The notes under the pieces are model-generated. The model saw nothing but the letters and a program-made list of their open reading frames with translations. It did not search any database and was not told the DNA's origin. A DNA stretch of 64,000 bases from Rhizophagus clarus (Eukaryota > Glomeromycota > Glomeromycetes > Glomerales > Glomeraceae): NCBI GenBank assembly GCA_015698045.1, contig BLAL01000071.1, positions 2,501 through 66,500 on the forward strand, given 5' to 3'. This document shows, one piece after another, positions 1-11,350 of the stretch (position 1 is its first letter; each line of letters begins with the position of its first letter). A program made the translations under genes and the position numbers.

Positions 1-453
1 GTTGATACATTTAGGTACGAACAGATTGATGACTGGTATGAGGGTATATATAGGAGTTCATACTAAGTGATAGGGTTTTTTTTTGCATATCTATTTGGAC
101 TTTAAAGTGTGTCTGAGCTCGTTCCTGAAAATGGGACAGATTGAGCCAGATGGGACACATTTTATACCCGAATTTCAAAAGTTTTTCTGGGAAATGTGAT
201 CTGATTTTTTTTTTATAATCATCTGTCCTACTGTCCCATCTGTCCTATACTCTCCTTTCTTATTCGTTTTCTTGTTCTTTCCTTTGTTAGATTAGTAATT
301 TGAGTAGTTATATATGGGACAGATGGTAGGACAGATGGAGTATTTTTTGGGACAGATGGAGGTATGGTATGGAAATGGTATTTATCCATGGTATTGTTAG
401 AGACACGCTGTAAAGGCGCTGGAGGCTAACTGGATAAGAGATCTGATAGGGTT
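1..453. repeat. Non-coding flank with GGACAGATGG repeats
   Basis: No convincing gene is seen here. The words GGGACAGATGG and AGGACAGATGG, and their reverse complements, occur around 130-160, 220-250 and 312-360. The blocks at 220-250 and 312-345 face each other, forming a loose inverted repeat of the kind seen in miniature transposons. The Crinkler relic just downstream loses similarity to its family near 480, so this repeat may have truncated it. Confidence 0.4.
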
Positions 454-1416
454 TTACCCTGAAGGGGGGATATATAGGGGCTTTAGCCACCGCTGGGCAT
501 AGCCTGGCATCGACGACATACCATATTCGAAGGAATGTGGTCGAAAGTATTCAAATAGAATACATGATGAAATGGATACTGCAGGGCCAAAATTTTTGTC
601 ACCAGGGAAAGGAATGGAACAATTGCCATAGGTTGTATTAATGACTACCATATTACTAAAGCCCTTACAGATACTTTCATCGTTAGATTTGTTAATTTTG
701 CTCATGATCAACTTTTCAACTTCGTCCAGAAATCTACTTTTTCCGGTTCCAGGTCCACTTGCTAAAACAGGAATACAATAAAAGTTTCTGTCTTCTTCTT
801 TACGAAATTTAAATCGTTTTGCAATCCCATCTCGTACTACTGACTTATCTCCATTCCAAAGCGTATCAATTGCCTCATCTCGACCATAAAATTCAAAATC
901 CTTACCAAAAGTCGTAACAAGCTAAAAAAATTATCATCGAATTTAGTCAAAAGAGTCATTGAAAACATAACAAAGCTGGAAAACTTACTCATTTTCGGGA
1001 ACCGTTTGATAATGTGAAGTTTTTTCTCATAAAATCATATATGGAAGAAACATTGATCCAGTCAACTAATAATAAGTAAGAGATTTGTTAAGAGTTTTTT
1101 AACATTGTTCCAAACTAGCAAAATTATTTAATTAGAAATACTGTACCTTGCTGAGAAGAATCTGTTTTAACGCGAACACGAAAAAAAGGAGATCAAAATC
1201 AAATCGATATCTTGCTACTATAAAAATTTTTTGTTCGAGTAGTAAATCATTGTGAGACACTTACCAATGGGCTTTTTCACGATAATGAGACTTCCATCAA
1301 TTACATCTTTACTTGGAAAATAATTTGATAATAAATGGACAGGTAACAACTCTACGGCTTTATTCTCAATTTGTTCTTCATTAAAATCTTTATATTCATC
1401 ACTGAGAGCGATGTCA

Positions 1417-1640
1417 CACTGGTCAAAATCAATTCTATCGGGTACATATCAGGGACTTATATATCGGCGGCTAATCGGATAAATATCGGGTATTTTTACA
1501 TATCGGGTACCCGATTTATTACACTTCAAAATATGCCTAATTACCAAGACCCCGATATCCAAACTATTGGTCACCGATATGTTATTTAATATATATCGGG
1601 CACAGTTTTATCTTACACATATCGGGTACCCGATATGTGA
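1417..1640. repeat. Left subterminal palindrome cluster
   Basis: The words ATCGGGTACATATC, CGGGTACCCGATAT and CCGATATG recur on both strands within about 220 bp of the left end. Clusters like this next to transposon ends are typical binding platforms for the element's own DNA-binding protein or transposase; that role is inferred. Confidence 0.75.
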
Positions 1641-1952
1641 TACAAATTTTAATACGTTAGATTTCATATTATATAACGTATTAAGAAATTTTTTAGAGTT
1701 TACTTTCTTTATAGATTTTTCTTTTTAGAAATTTTTAATTCGTTTAATGTAGTTAAAAAATTTTTATTGTCTTATTTGTTGAATGCATTATCAAGTTATA
1801 AATTTTTTGTAAAGTGTTTAAAAGTATAATTATTATTGTTAATATTTTTATTTTATTACGTATTTTATTACAATAAATTAATAAAAAAGTTACAGTCATT
1901 TATAATACAATTTTAAGAAAAGTTTGCTCAAACTTTTCTTAATCGTGATCAC

Positions 1953-2508
1953 GTTAGGATCAAGAGGAACAAGGGAAACTGCAACCTAAAATAAATAAAA
2001 GAAACGTTAAAACTGTTTCTTTAATATTCAAAAAATATCCCTCCCTCCCTCCTTACATTTCAAATCCGGAGTCCAGCAATCTGAAAAAAATAAAGAAAGA
2101 AATGTTAGTAATGTTTCTTTAACATTAAAAAAAAATCACCACCCTTTCCAACTTACATTCCCAAGTCTGGTTCGTCCAAGAAGGCCGGCAACCTAAAAAA
2201 AATAAAGAAAGAAACATTAGTAACGTTTCTTTAATATTAAAAAAAAATCCCCAGCCCTTTCTAACTTACATTCCCAAGTCTGGTTCGTCCAAGAAGGCCA
2301 GCAACCTAAAAAAAATAAAGAAAGAAACGTTAGTAACGTTTCTTTAATATTAAAAAAAAATCACCACCCTTTCCAACTTACATTTCCCAAGTCCGGTTCG
2401 TCCAAGAAGGCTGGCAACCTAAAAAAAAATAAAGAAACGTTAGTAACGTTTCTTTAATATTAAAAAAAAATTCCCCAACTTACATTCCAAGTCCGGGAGT
2501 CCAGCAAC
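1953..2508 (-). repeat. Six mini-exon-like tandem units
   Basis: On the minus strand there are six units with a period of 90-113 bp. Each begins after T(n)AG (or TTCAG) and runs 24-37 nt to a GTAAG-type donor. Segments are 2508-2484, 2418-2382, 2305-2270, 2192-2157, 2080-2057 and 1985 to about 1953. Typical segments start GTTGCCGGCCTTCTTGGACG. Between them lies the palindrome GAAACGTTACTAACGTTTC, whose centre is a branch-point-like CTAAC, followed by a pyrimidine tract. Read in one frame the 36-nt units would encode copies of LPAFLDEPDLGM. They lie downstream of the Myb/SANT-like gene, whose fourth exon ends in a compatible phase, so they may be its 3' exons. Expression cannot be seen from sequence. 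Confidence 0.6.
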
Positions 2509-3213
2509 CTAAAAAAAAAATAAAAAAAAAATCATGGTTTAGAAAACCGTAAAAATAGATTGATCATGATAATCAATGATCGTCAAATTAAATTAAAATG
2601 CCGAAACTATTGCATGTAAACGCCAAAAGGTTTCGGCAGTTTAGCAAAAATGAGTTTGATCACGTATTTTGAAAATGTGAAAGATTATTTCAAGATTTTA
2701 TATTGTAAATTGATAGATTAGTTCTCTCAATTTGATCTATGGAAAGATTTTAGTAACATTTTGGAAGAATCAGCGGTATTAGATCTGTCATGCCTAAATG
2801 AAAAATTTATTGGAGACATTTCATCATTACAATATATTATATAATATATGACGACAGATTGTTTATTTAATTAATACTTTAATAAAAAAAAAATGAATGT
2901 TTATTGAATAAAAGCAATTTATTATAATAAGCTTTAATTACTCATAATTGAGGTCGAATTTTTTAATTTCAGTTGAATATAGGCCGATATCAAATCAAAT
3001 TATAAAATAGTAAAAATATTAAAATAATAATTAGATGACTATATAAAATATATATATATTTAATAAAAAATAATAATAATAAAAGATAATAAAAAATAAA
3101 AAATAATAATAATAAAAATAATAAAAATATAAAAATATAAATAAAAAATAAAAATAAAAATAAAATATAAAAATACAAAATAAAAAAAAATAAAAATAAA
3201 AAATATAATTTAC

Positions 3214-3815
3214 GGATTCCGAGGCCGCCGATGCGCAGTGTTTCTACGCCGCCTACGACTGTGGTGGTTCCCTAAGAAATATATATAAATTTAGAACTTA
3301 AATAACTTAAATATAAATTAAAAAAATTCTTAATAATTACCAGGTCTGTCCCAAAACCTTGTGCGGAACTGCCTATAATATCTTTCTCCTTCCCGGGACC
3401 ACCTTCCATTTCGCGCACCATTCCTCCATTCACAGAAATTCTAAAAATGTTAATACTATTAATTTTTTATTTTTTTTTATTTTTTTTTATGATTTATTAT
3501 TATTTTACTAACATTAAAATTCCTGACCAAGTTTCTCCACTTTCTTTCTACCTGTTGGCCAGTGAACCTCACGCGGAACCGTCTCCGAATTCTTCGAGCT
3601 AGGCTCTCCCAGAATTCGGAGCGGTCCCTCCCGGGTATGTCATGGTAGTAGTTGTTCCTTCTCCTTTACATTATTTATTTAATTTTTAGATCAGGAAACG
3701 TAAGAGAAAAAAAAACTAGAATATGATCAAAGTTATTTATTAGTTTTCATTTAATTTTTTACCTCCTATATCTTATTAAATATTCAGTTATTGCATCAGT
3801 CCAATTTGCGGGCAT
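3214..3815 (-). CDS. Myb/SANT-like (MADF-like) DNA-binding protein, spliced
   Basis: Four exons can be joined without a stop: 3815-3763, 3663-3513, 3440-3341 and 3271-3214. All have GT donors and AG acceptors, with phases 2, 0 and 1 matching at each junction. The protein begins MPANWTDAITEYLIRYRR. It has the trihelical pattern of Myb/SANT or MADF domains: FWESLARRI in helix 2, then TGQQVERKWRNLVRNF in the recognition helix. It continues into an arginine-rich tail (HHSRRRRRN). Exons are clearly richer in G and C than introns. No stop is reached in exon 4, so more exons must follow; the mini-exon units at 2508-1953 are candidates. It lies inside the 4.7-kb element, so a role in binding the element's own palindromes is likely, as for PIF/Harbinger accessory proteins. 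Exons 2-4 are not visible to a simple ORF scan. Confidence 0.7.
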
Positions 3816-4320
3816 TTTAAGAAAAAGAATATATAATAATAAAAAATAACGGCAACAAATTTTAAGAAAAAGAATATATAATAAAAATAACGATAACAAA
3901 TTTATTGTAAGAAAAAAAAAAAAGATGAAACCTCTTTTTATAAACAATTTTTTATCACCTTGTATTATTATATTAATTACCCTTCAAGAACATTTACGAA
4001 AATTGTTCTAATTTCTCAAATATGTCATGATTGTTATGATCTGTCTTCTTTATATTAATTATAATACAGATACGGATCTACAATACAATCAATCACAATG
4101 AACAAGTTAAACTTGACCTAAACTCAATTGTTATGATCGTGATTCCAAAATATCAAGATAAAGGTCTTTTTTTTAATTATATATCAAATCTAAAAAAGGT
4201 AAAATCTAATAATACAGATACGTAAATAAATAGTGTTTTTTATTTTGGTTTATAATAAGCTTTTGCCAATTATAGACTACAAATAAAACAATTACGGATC
4301 TACAATACATTACACAAAGA

Positions 4321-4378
4321 TCTTGAGCGAACGAGTTAAACTCGAGTTGAACTCGAGTTCAACTCGAGTTCAAAGCGA
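4321..4378. repeat. Tandem palindrome AACTCGAGTT
   Basis: Three to four overlapping copies of AACTCGAGTT(C/G), each itself palindromic, lie within the 4.7-kb element. Degenerate relatives occur near 4100-4135 and 4530-4545. The stretch 3816-4637 otherwise shows no gene. Confidence 0.6.
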
Positions 4379-4637
4379 ACAATTTAAATTCCAAATAAAA
4401 TATCCAAGATTAACAAAAAAGTTGGTAACGTTATAATGAAATCGGTAGTAAAACTTAATTTAATCAACTTTAATTAGGTATAAAAATTCTGATAAATTTA
4501 ATAAAATCAGTGATTTTTTAATAATTTTATCAACTCAAGTTGAGCACGAATAGTGAATAATCAAGTTTGTGCTGCTTCGCTAATATTGACTTGTGTATTC
4601 GATAGGTGACCGATTTTGTGGCTGATGTGGCTGAATA

Positions 4638-5224
4638 TAATATTACCCAAATAACCAATAAAAATTGATAATTTTGTTGATCATGTGATTGTACGATCAT
4701 GGTTTAATTATTTATTTATCGTATTTTTTTTTTTTTTTTTTTTTCAAAAACTTTTTCTCTCTTTCTCAAATTTTTACTTTATTGTTTTGTCTAAAAAATA
4801 AAGATAAAGGTATATTTTTTGTTGAAATTTCTTTTCCCATTATTATGTTATTTATAATATTACCCAAATAACCAATAAAAATTGATAATTTTGTTGATCA
4901 TGTGATTGCACGATCACGATTTAATTATTTATTTATCGTTTTTTTTTTTTTTCAAAACTTTTTTCTCTCTCTCTCAAATTTTTACTTTATTGTTTTTGTC
5001 TAAAAAATAAAGATAAAGGTATATTTTTTGTTGAAATTTCTTTTCCCATTATTATGTTATTCTTAACACTCTTATTAATATATTTTTCCAACGTATTTCT
5101 TCTCACTAACGTCCTAAACAATGTTCTACTATCAAGTTTTTTACTTTATTGGTTTTTCTAAAAAATAAATACAAAGGTACATTTTTTGTTGAAATTTCTT
5201 TTTCCATCCTGTTAACACTCTTAC
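4638..5224. repeat. 219-bp tandem duplication plus partial third copy
   Basis: The block starting AATATTACCCAAATAACC at 4638 recurs at 4857. The trailing part (CTTTATTGTTTTGTC to CTTTTCCCATT) appears near 4776, 4985 and, partially, 5145. Copies differ mainly in T-run length and a few substitutions. Beyond this, 5225-5545 is a degenerate CTAACAYT simple repeat. No coding potential is apparent. Confidence 0.75.
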
Positions 5225-5779
5225 TAATATTTTTTTCTAATGTGTTTCCTCCTACTAACGTTCCTACTAACGTTCCTACTAACAATGTTCTACTGTTAAA
5301 CATTTTTTATTCCTTACTTTTACTAACACTTCTACTAACATTAACACTAACATTAATACTTATACTTTATATTTTTTTTTATTGACGTTCCTTTTCTACT
5401 TCTACTAACTTTCATACTAACATTAATACTAACACTTTCTAATGTAAAAATTTTTTTATTAACGTTCCTTTTCTTTTGCTAACACTTCTACTAATATTCA
5501 TACTAACACTTTTATTACTAACATTTTACTTTCTTTCAAATTAAATAGATATAATGAAATGAAAACAAGCAAACAAGTGAACATTAATTGTAAATTTGTG
5601 TAAAGAGTAGTGAATTTTTTTTATAATATTTTTTGTATAATATTTTTTTTATTATCGATTGAAAATATAAATAAAACTTTCAGTAATTACAATTAAATGA
5701 ATTAAATTACTTTTAAATTACAATTGTATTTAAATTATAAATCTACTACTATTAATGCCCCATAAATGCTATACTTTTC

Positions 5780-6157
5780 GGCTATCCGATATGTGTGAAA
5801 ATTATGAAATTATGCTTATATTTCAAATACAAATAGGATACATATCGGGTATATATAGGATACTTATTAGCACTATCCGATAAGTGTATAATATCTGTCC
5901 GATATTTTTTTAAAATATATCGGGTACCCAATAAATCTATGATATGTAACCGATATTTAACTACCCAATATGTATGAGAAATGTACCCGATATGTACGTT
6001 ATATGTCACCGATTTTCTGCATCCGACGGGTACATATCGGGTACCCGATATGTGTAGTATTATTAAATAGCATACACATATTTCACACATATCGGGTACA
6101 TATCAGGTACCCGATATGTACCCGATATGTACCCGATAGCATCGATTTTGACCAGTG
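5780..6157. repeat. Right subterminal palindrome cluster
   Basis: This is the mirror of the left cluster: many copies of ATCGGGTACCCGATATGT and CGATATGTACCCGATA, ending in the terminal inverted repeat. Short ORFs here are by-products of the repeats. Confidence 0.75.
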
Positions 6158-6513
6158 TCAACCTTCCAAAGTTTCATACCTTTAATTAAGGATGTATTTT
6201 CTTCTTTCTTAATTTGCTCACTCCAAATAATGGACTTAATATATGTAATTTTGAGCTTATCATATTTGATTTCCGAACCACGAATAATATTTGTTTCATT
6301 AAGGTTAATGATAAAAGATTCAGAAAGAGGCTTTCCTAGGAATACACAATTTAATGATGTTTCCATTTTGGAAATAATTCTGTTAAGTAAGGAAATAAAT
6401 TTTAATTCTGTTAAGTAATGAAATAAATTTTTTAAGAAAGAATTTTTTTTTTTAAAAAAAAATAAGTTTAAAGAGTATATATTTACTTGTAAAAACCTTT
6501 CTGAATACATCAT

Positions 6514-7638
6514 GACTAATAAAATAGACTCTTCTTGATCGGTGGCTTGTTATGACATATGGCGCTATAGGTTTCGAAAAAGTTTATCAGTAGCGAAAGA
6601 AATGAATTGTCGAGTATTTATTAAAAAGTTGATCTTGTAGTATTGATTTACTCGTGATGATTTTTCCTTAAGTAATCATCTGCAGGAAAGTCGCAGTAAA
6701 AATTCAGCACCACATACATAATCGGAAAAATACTTATTAGATTTATATTTATATTCATTAATTACATTGTCTAAATTAGCCGTATACTGGAGCAGAAGAG
6801 TTTTACACTTACTATAAAAGAAATTTGTGAAACGTCCTATTAGCAATTATTAGATCTGATGAAATTACTTGATTCTAATTATCCTAAAAACAGACACTTT
6901 CAAGAATTTTTTTTTTCATCCATTATATTTGCTTTTATTAAAATAAAAAAAGTTTTTTTTTACATTTCTACAAGATTTCTTTCTATAAGAAGGGATCACT
7001 ATTTTCTTTTCTGGACAACTTTTTTTATAAATCGAGTATTATTTATCAAGCAGTCTTATTTTTATTTAAATTATGTACTGTATATTTATCAATTATAATC
7101 ATTAAAAAAATTTTATTATTTACCATTTGACATAATTTAAATCATTTTTTTTTTTTTATTTTAACTAATATTTTCTTCCTCAATTTTCATGCTTGTTTTA
7201 ATTTAACAATATGATATCTGGTATATTTTTATTTTATTTTATTAAAATACAAAATTTAAAAACCGCATTTCTGAATGTGGAGTTGCACGAATTTCGCTAG
7301 CCTAATGTCTAGAAAATGTCATTTTACTACAAACGTATACTTACATTTGTGTACCCAGCAGTTTTCAAATTGAAAAATTGACATTTGTACCATCAGGTGG
7401 TGTGTAGTTAAATCATCAGTTGATCAGTCTGATCATGTCATTACGATTATCTCATAACAGATCCCATATAATCGAAAAATTTCCTTTTAAGAAAAACAAT
7501 ATGACGTTATTATTAACAAATTTCAATTCATAAATTTGAATATAAATAGTTTGTAATTCTGTATAAAAATCAAAGCTGATTATTAATGTGCTGCATTACG
7601 TCATCTAGAGTCTATTATTTTATTTATGACACATATAT
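6514..7638. other. Non-coding, no recognised feature
   Basis: AT-rich sequence upstream of the Crinkler start. The 79-codon frame at 6859-7098 is mostly F, I, K and Y from homopolymer-rich DNA and is not convincing. Confidence 0.5.
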
Positions 7639-8252
7639 ATGGTTTATATATATAAAACTTATACTTTTAGTAAGATTAGTTTTTTAACAATACAAGACCA
7701 AACGACCCAAAAAAGGTTGAAATGCAAAAAAAACCTCACAGAATATATTGAACACAACGATGAAGTAGACCTATGCAAAAATACCAAGGACTTACTTCAA
7801 ATAATGGATCAACATAAAAAAGTTACTGATGATGCAATAGAGTGATTCTTAAAAAATTGGAAAAATTAGAATTTTTAGATGTCTACAGAGGCTTTATCTT
7901 GCTTCTTGCTTTAAAAGTGCAAAAAAGATTAGGAAACGAAGTATGGATTGCAGTAATGATTGCTATTACCAGAAAGAGGCAGTATAAAAAAGTGAATTTC
8001 ACGCAAGATGAAAAAGACAATATTTTAAAGTTAGAGACGGTCTTATTTAGTGTCAATATTTCTGTTGAGGAATTTGAGTTATTGATGGCTTTAGAAGCAA
8101 ACAGTAATTGTGAGTTTTATGCAGGTAAAGATCAAAATCTGGAAGAAGTTATACAACAACTCGATACAGCACTTCCTAGCGAGCTACAAGGATTCAAAAC
8201 TCCATTAAGAAGGCTTTTTTATGCCTTAGATATTTGGGAATTATCTTCTTAA
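7639..8252 (+). pseudogene. Hypothetical protein, one frame break
   Basis: Two frames overlap at 7842-7845. The upstream one (from 7639) ends DQHKKVTDDAIE and the downstream one continues ILKKLEKLEFLDVYRG to a stop at 8252, as if a single base were gained or lost. The joined product would be about 200 residues, helical and charged, ending YALDIWELSS. Composition looks coding rather than random. I do not recognise a domain. A short unannotated intron at the junction is the alternative, but no good splice pair is seen there. Confidence 0.5.
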
Positions 8253-8410
8253 AGTAAAATATTTTAATATTAACTGTTGTTACTGCTGATTATTACATAT
8301 TTATTAGTCTAATTAATTTGCAATAAACAGATTCGGATTGAAATGTTTTCAAAGATATGAAATCTCTAAATTTTATCAATTAATAGATTATTGCTTATAA
8401 TTAATAATTA

Positions 8411-8608
8411 CAGTAGCACCTCTATAAATGCACCCCCCTTGAGACCATAGTAAAAAAATAGCAAAATATGCACTTATAAGAGCCCTTAATATTTTATTCT
8501 CTATAAATGCACTCCCTCTCTAAGTTGGGACTCAAGTGTATTGTGCACATAGAGAGAATTTACATAATATGTGCACTTATAGAGGGTGCACTTATGGAGG
8601 TGTTACTG
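8411..8608. mobile_element. 198-bp MITE with TA duplication (pogo/Tigger-like ends)
   Basis: Inverted ends read CAGTARCACCTCYATAARTG, flanked by TA at 8409-8410 and 8609-8610. The motif CTCTATAARTGCAC is repeated internally. The CAGT start, the TA duplication and the shared CTCTATAA word resemble the ends of the complete Tigger element at 27,273, so it was probably moved by a related transposase. Confidence 0.75.
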
Positions 8609-9189
8609 TAGCATTATCTTCTATAGACGATATCTTATATGTCTCTGTGAGAAAATTAGTATAGATATATATTATTGCTAAAAAATAGGTTTTTTTTTAA
8701 TAACTTTATTATGTAAAGGAAAATGTATTTAAATGTATTAAAAAAATAATATTGAAAATATAATATATAGATGGATTGAATCGATTTTACGATAATTAAA
8801 TGATTATCGAATTTACTTATTGTGGCACAGTATTGATAATAGAACATCTATTACCCTGAAAAATAAGTTTAAATCAGATCTAGAGACCAGGTGACCCGAA
8901 TACCTGATTATAGAGCTCTGAAAGAAAATATAAGAATCATTAGTTTCAGCATTTGATTTCGCATATAAAACGCCAGAACTGTTATGGCGTTTTTTTTTTA
9001 AAATAAAAACTGATTTTCTTAATCGTTTTTAATAACAAAAAAAAACTATTAATCGTTTTTAGAAAGGTGTTCACCACCATTTAGAATTTGCGATTTTTTT
9101 CGGCTTACATTTTTTGCGGGATTCAAGATAAGTCTTTCGTTTACCGTATCCTCTTTCATTTTTTATTAACCTGTTAGTTCTTTTTTTAG

Positions 9190-9309
9190 ACGCGGCTATT
9201 TTTAGTCTCTGTTTGTTAAAGGTGGGTCTTTATTTTTTTTCGTTCTTTCCTTTATCCTCTACTAACCTTTTGTTTCTTTTTAGGCATGTGTTATTTCAGT
9301 AAAATTCAA
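9190..9309 (+). repeat. Two mini-exon-like units
   Basis: Segments 9190-9221 and 9284-9309 each follow a pyrimidine-rich tract ending TTTAG and end at GTGGGT or GTAAGG. The intervening 62 bp contains CTACTAACC before the tract. The design matches the arrays at 2.0, 51.2 and 62.0 kb. Two units are too few to be sure. Confidence 0.35.
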
Positions 9310-9399
9310 GTAAGGTATATAGTTTCTTTCGTTTCTTACTCTAATTCTCTTGTTGTTTTACTTTTTCTTTAAAATGATACTAACCGTCTTACTTTAACG

Positions 9400-10100
9400 T
9401 TTTCTTTTTCTATGGGGTGGGTGTTTCAACTATGCATTTCTTTACTTATTTTTGTTTCCTTTGTTGACCCTTTCATTTATTTTGTTTTCTTTCATCCCAT
9501 TCATTGTTTTTTATTTCAATTTTATTTCCCTTTCATTTCTTTTACCACTTCGTTTCTCTTCATTTCCTTTTGTTTTTCTTTTGTTTCTTTTCACTACCCT
9601 TCGTTCTCTTTACTTTCCCTTGTTCTTTTCATTGTTTTTTATTCTCCATTCATTACCTTTTTTTTGTCTCCTTTATTTCCTCTTGTTTTTTCCCATTTCC
9701 TATTCGTTTCTTTTGTTTATTTCATTATCCTTTCATTTTACGCTTTCTTTGATTTCCCTTCATTTCTTTTATTTTTTTATTTCATTTTACCTATTTCTTT
9801 CATTTTTTCATTTCACCTTCATTCTCTTTATTCCTTTTTTTCCTACCCTTCACTCTTTTTCGTTCTCTTTACTTCTCCCTTGTTTCTTTTCAATCATCTT
9901 CGTTCCTTCATTCATCTTTCATTTTATCTATTTTATCTATCCCTTTTTGTTCAGTTATCGTTCATATTTCTTCATCATGTTTCATTCATCTTTTGCTTCC
10001 CTATATCCCTCTTCATTTACTAATCCATTTTATTTATCTTTTCTTCTTTTATTTTCTCTTGGTTTTTCTGGTCCTTCTTTACTGTATGTATATTTGCTTT
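9400..10100 (+). repeat. 700-bp pyrimidine-rich tract
   Basis: The plus strand is almost entirely C and T, with recurring TTTCATTTC, TTTCTTTT and CCTTCRTTC words. It opens three long overlapping frames made of F, S, L, H and Y. These are compositional artefacts. The tract may form unusual DNA structure. Confidence 0.8.
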
Positions 10101-10690
10101 AACGGTATTAATATTACCAAACTAAATTTTATATAAACTCGTGATTTACTATTGTGTAACTTATTTGATCAAATAAAAATTGAAACTAGCCAATAAAAAT
10201 TTTTAAAAATCACGTGATACTGGTGGTGACTACCAATGGTGATAATAGCAAACCCCTCGTTTTTAATAACAAAAAAAACGATTTACTAATCTGATCGTTA
10301 AAACGGTTTCTTAATCGTTTTTAAATAAGCGTTTTTAAATAATAAAAAAACGACTTTCTTAGTCTTTTTTAATAATCGTTTTTAATAATAAAAAAACTAA
10401 TCGACCTTAAATATAAAAACGCCGGAACAATTGGTTCTGGCGTATTTTTTTTCGATTTTGTATGTAAAAATACCAGAACAATTAGTTTTGGCATTTTTTC
10501 TCAATTTTGCTTGTAAATTTCTTCGATTTTGCATGAATTTCAATCAGGTCAAAAGGTTAATCAGGTCAGGTCAAGGCTTTAACCTGATTATCAGGTCATA
10601 AATTTGATAACCTGACCTGAATATTTTAGGTCAACATGATCGGGTTACCTGAAATCACCTGAACTGTTCGAAATACTAGGGTAGAAGATG

Positions 10691-11350
10691 TTTAAGTATC
10701 AAATTTTCTAGCTGATATTGGCATTAACTGTTAATATACATTAGTTATTTGAATAAATTTATTAAAATTTAAAATGTAAAAAAATTTATTATTTTAAGTA
10801 TAATTACAAATTATAGAAATAAAAGTTCATTAAAACGGGAGTATATCTTTGAAGATTTGGATCTCTTTTTTCTGAAGCAATCCATTTAGAGTAAAACAAT
10901 TTCACTTTTAATTTTCTCCATAGTGTTATTTGATTTATTATTCTCAGGTAAAATACCATGTCATTTTCAGTATCTTCTTCAAATACTTTAATCTCAAAAT
11001 CAATTACCCAAAATACTAATCTAATAATAATAAATAATCAGAAAACCTTAAGATTAATAGCGATTAATCATTCCGCAAATTCTTAATCAATAATCGTAAA
11101 CTAATCGAAAATATTCTTTGTTGATAAGATAAGAGGAACGAACTGTATATGTATTCATGCATTGAAACTTGATGACACTCATAGCGGAAAACAAAAACTT
11201 GAAACTGGTTAAAGTTTTTTAAAAAGCATCTAGTTCCCAGCAATAAAGAAACTTTATAAGTAAGATAAGAGTATATCAGTTCTATTTTCAAAGCAAATGC
11301 TTAATATATTATAATAATTTTTATTATAAGTGTATGGCAAGCCGTGCTGG
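10691..11350. other. Non-coding, no recognised feature
   Basis: AT-rich sequence. A 75-codon minus frame (11,291-11,064) has no recognisable domain and is left uncalled. Confidence 0.4.

Larger units (their letters stand above)
1417..6157. mobile_element. 4,741-bp TIR element with 3-bp TSD (PIF/Harbinger-like?)
   Basis: The ends are inverted copies of CACTGGTCAAAATC followed by CTATCGGGTACATATC a few bases on. The target duplication is TCA (1414-1416 and 6158-6160). The insertion is inside a Crinkler exon, which becomes continuous when the element is removed. Both subterminal regions are packed with TATCGGGTACCCGATA palindromes. Inside, a minus-strand gene encodes a Myb/SANT-like protein. 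PIF/Harbinger elements are known for 3-bp duplications (usually TWA) and for a Myb/SANT accessory gene beside a DDE transposase. Here no transposase is visible, so the element is probably non-autonomous. The family assignment is an inference; the boundaries are read directly. Confidence 0.85.
454..6366 (-). pseudogene. Crinkler (CRN)-type gene split by a 4.7-kb insertion
   Basis: The N-terminal part reads from ATG 6366 down to 6161 and has the ubiquitin-like Crinkler N-domain pattern ending in LWKVD. The reading resumes at 1416 with IALSDEY and ends at a GTAAGT donor near 1264. Removing the element (1417-6157) plus one TCA copy restores the frame across LWKVD/IALSD. Further pieces follow: a FALKQILLSK segment near 1200-1148, a DWINVSS segment near 1065-980 and, from 923, LVTTFGKDF leading to a P-loop GPGTGKS near 757-737. 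Crinklers are known from oomycetes and some fungi as modular proteins with an N-domain followed by a P-loop or other C-terminal module. Besides the insertion, the DWINVSS segment seems to lack one base. The C-terminus fades near 480. The identity of the N-domain and P-loop is fairly secure; exon borders are approximate. Confidence 0.75.
8856..10682. mobile_element. Possible 1.8-kb inverted-repeat element
   Basis: The outer ends show TACCCTGAAAAAT on the left (about 8851) and AGGGTA on the right (about 10,678). Inside them are facing AGGTGA-N-CCCGA and CCTGATTA blocks (8886-8915 against 10,550-10,665). Hairpins of the AACGCCRGAAC...GGCGTT type lie just inside both ends (8969-8996 and 10,416-10,445). 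No transposase is visible. No clean target duplication was found, so the borders are tentative. Confidence 0.35.

Noticed and set aside
2990..3178. Hydrophobic 62-codon minus frame
   Set aside because: It comes from a TAAAAA-type simple repeat between exon 4 of the SANT-like gene and the mini-exon array.
9412..10102. Three long overlapping frames rich in F, S and L that look like membrane proteins
   Set aside because: They arise from one C/T-rich strand with no other bases to make stops; all three frames have the same composition and there is no start context or domain.
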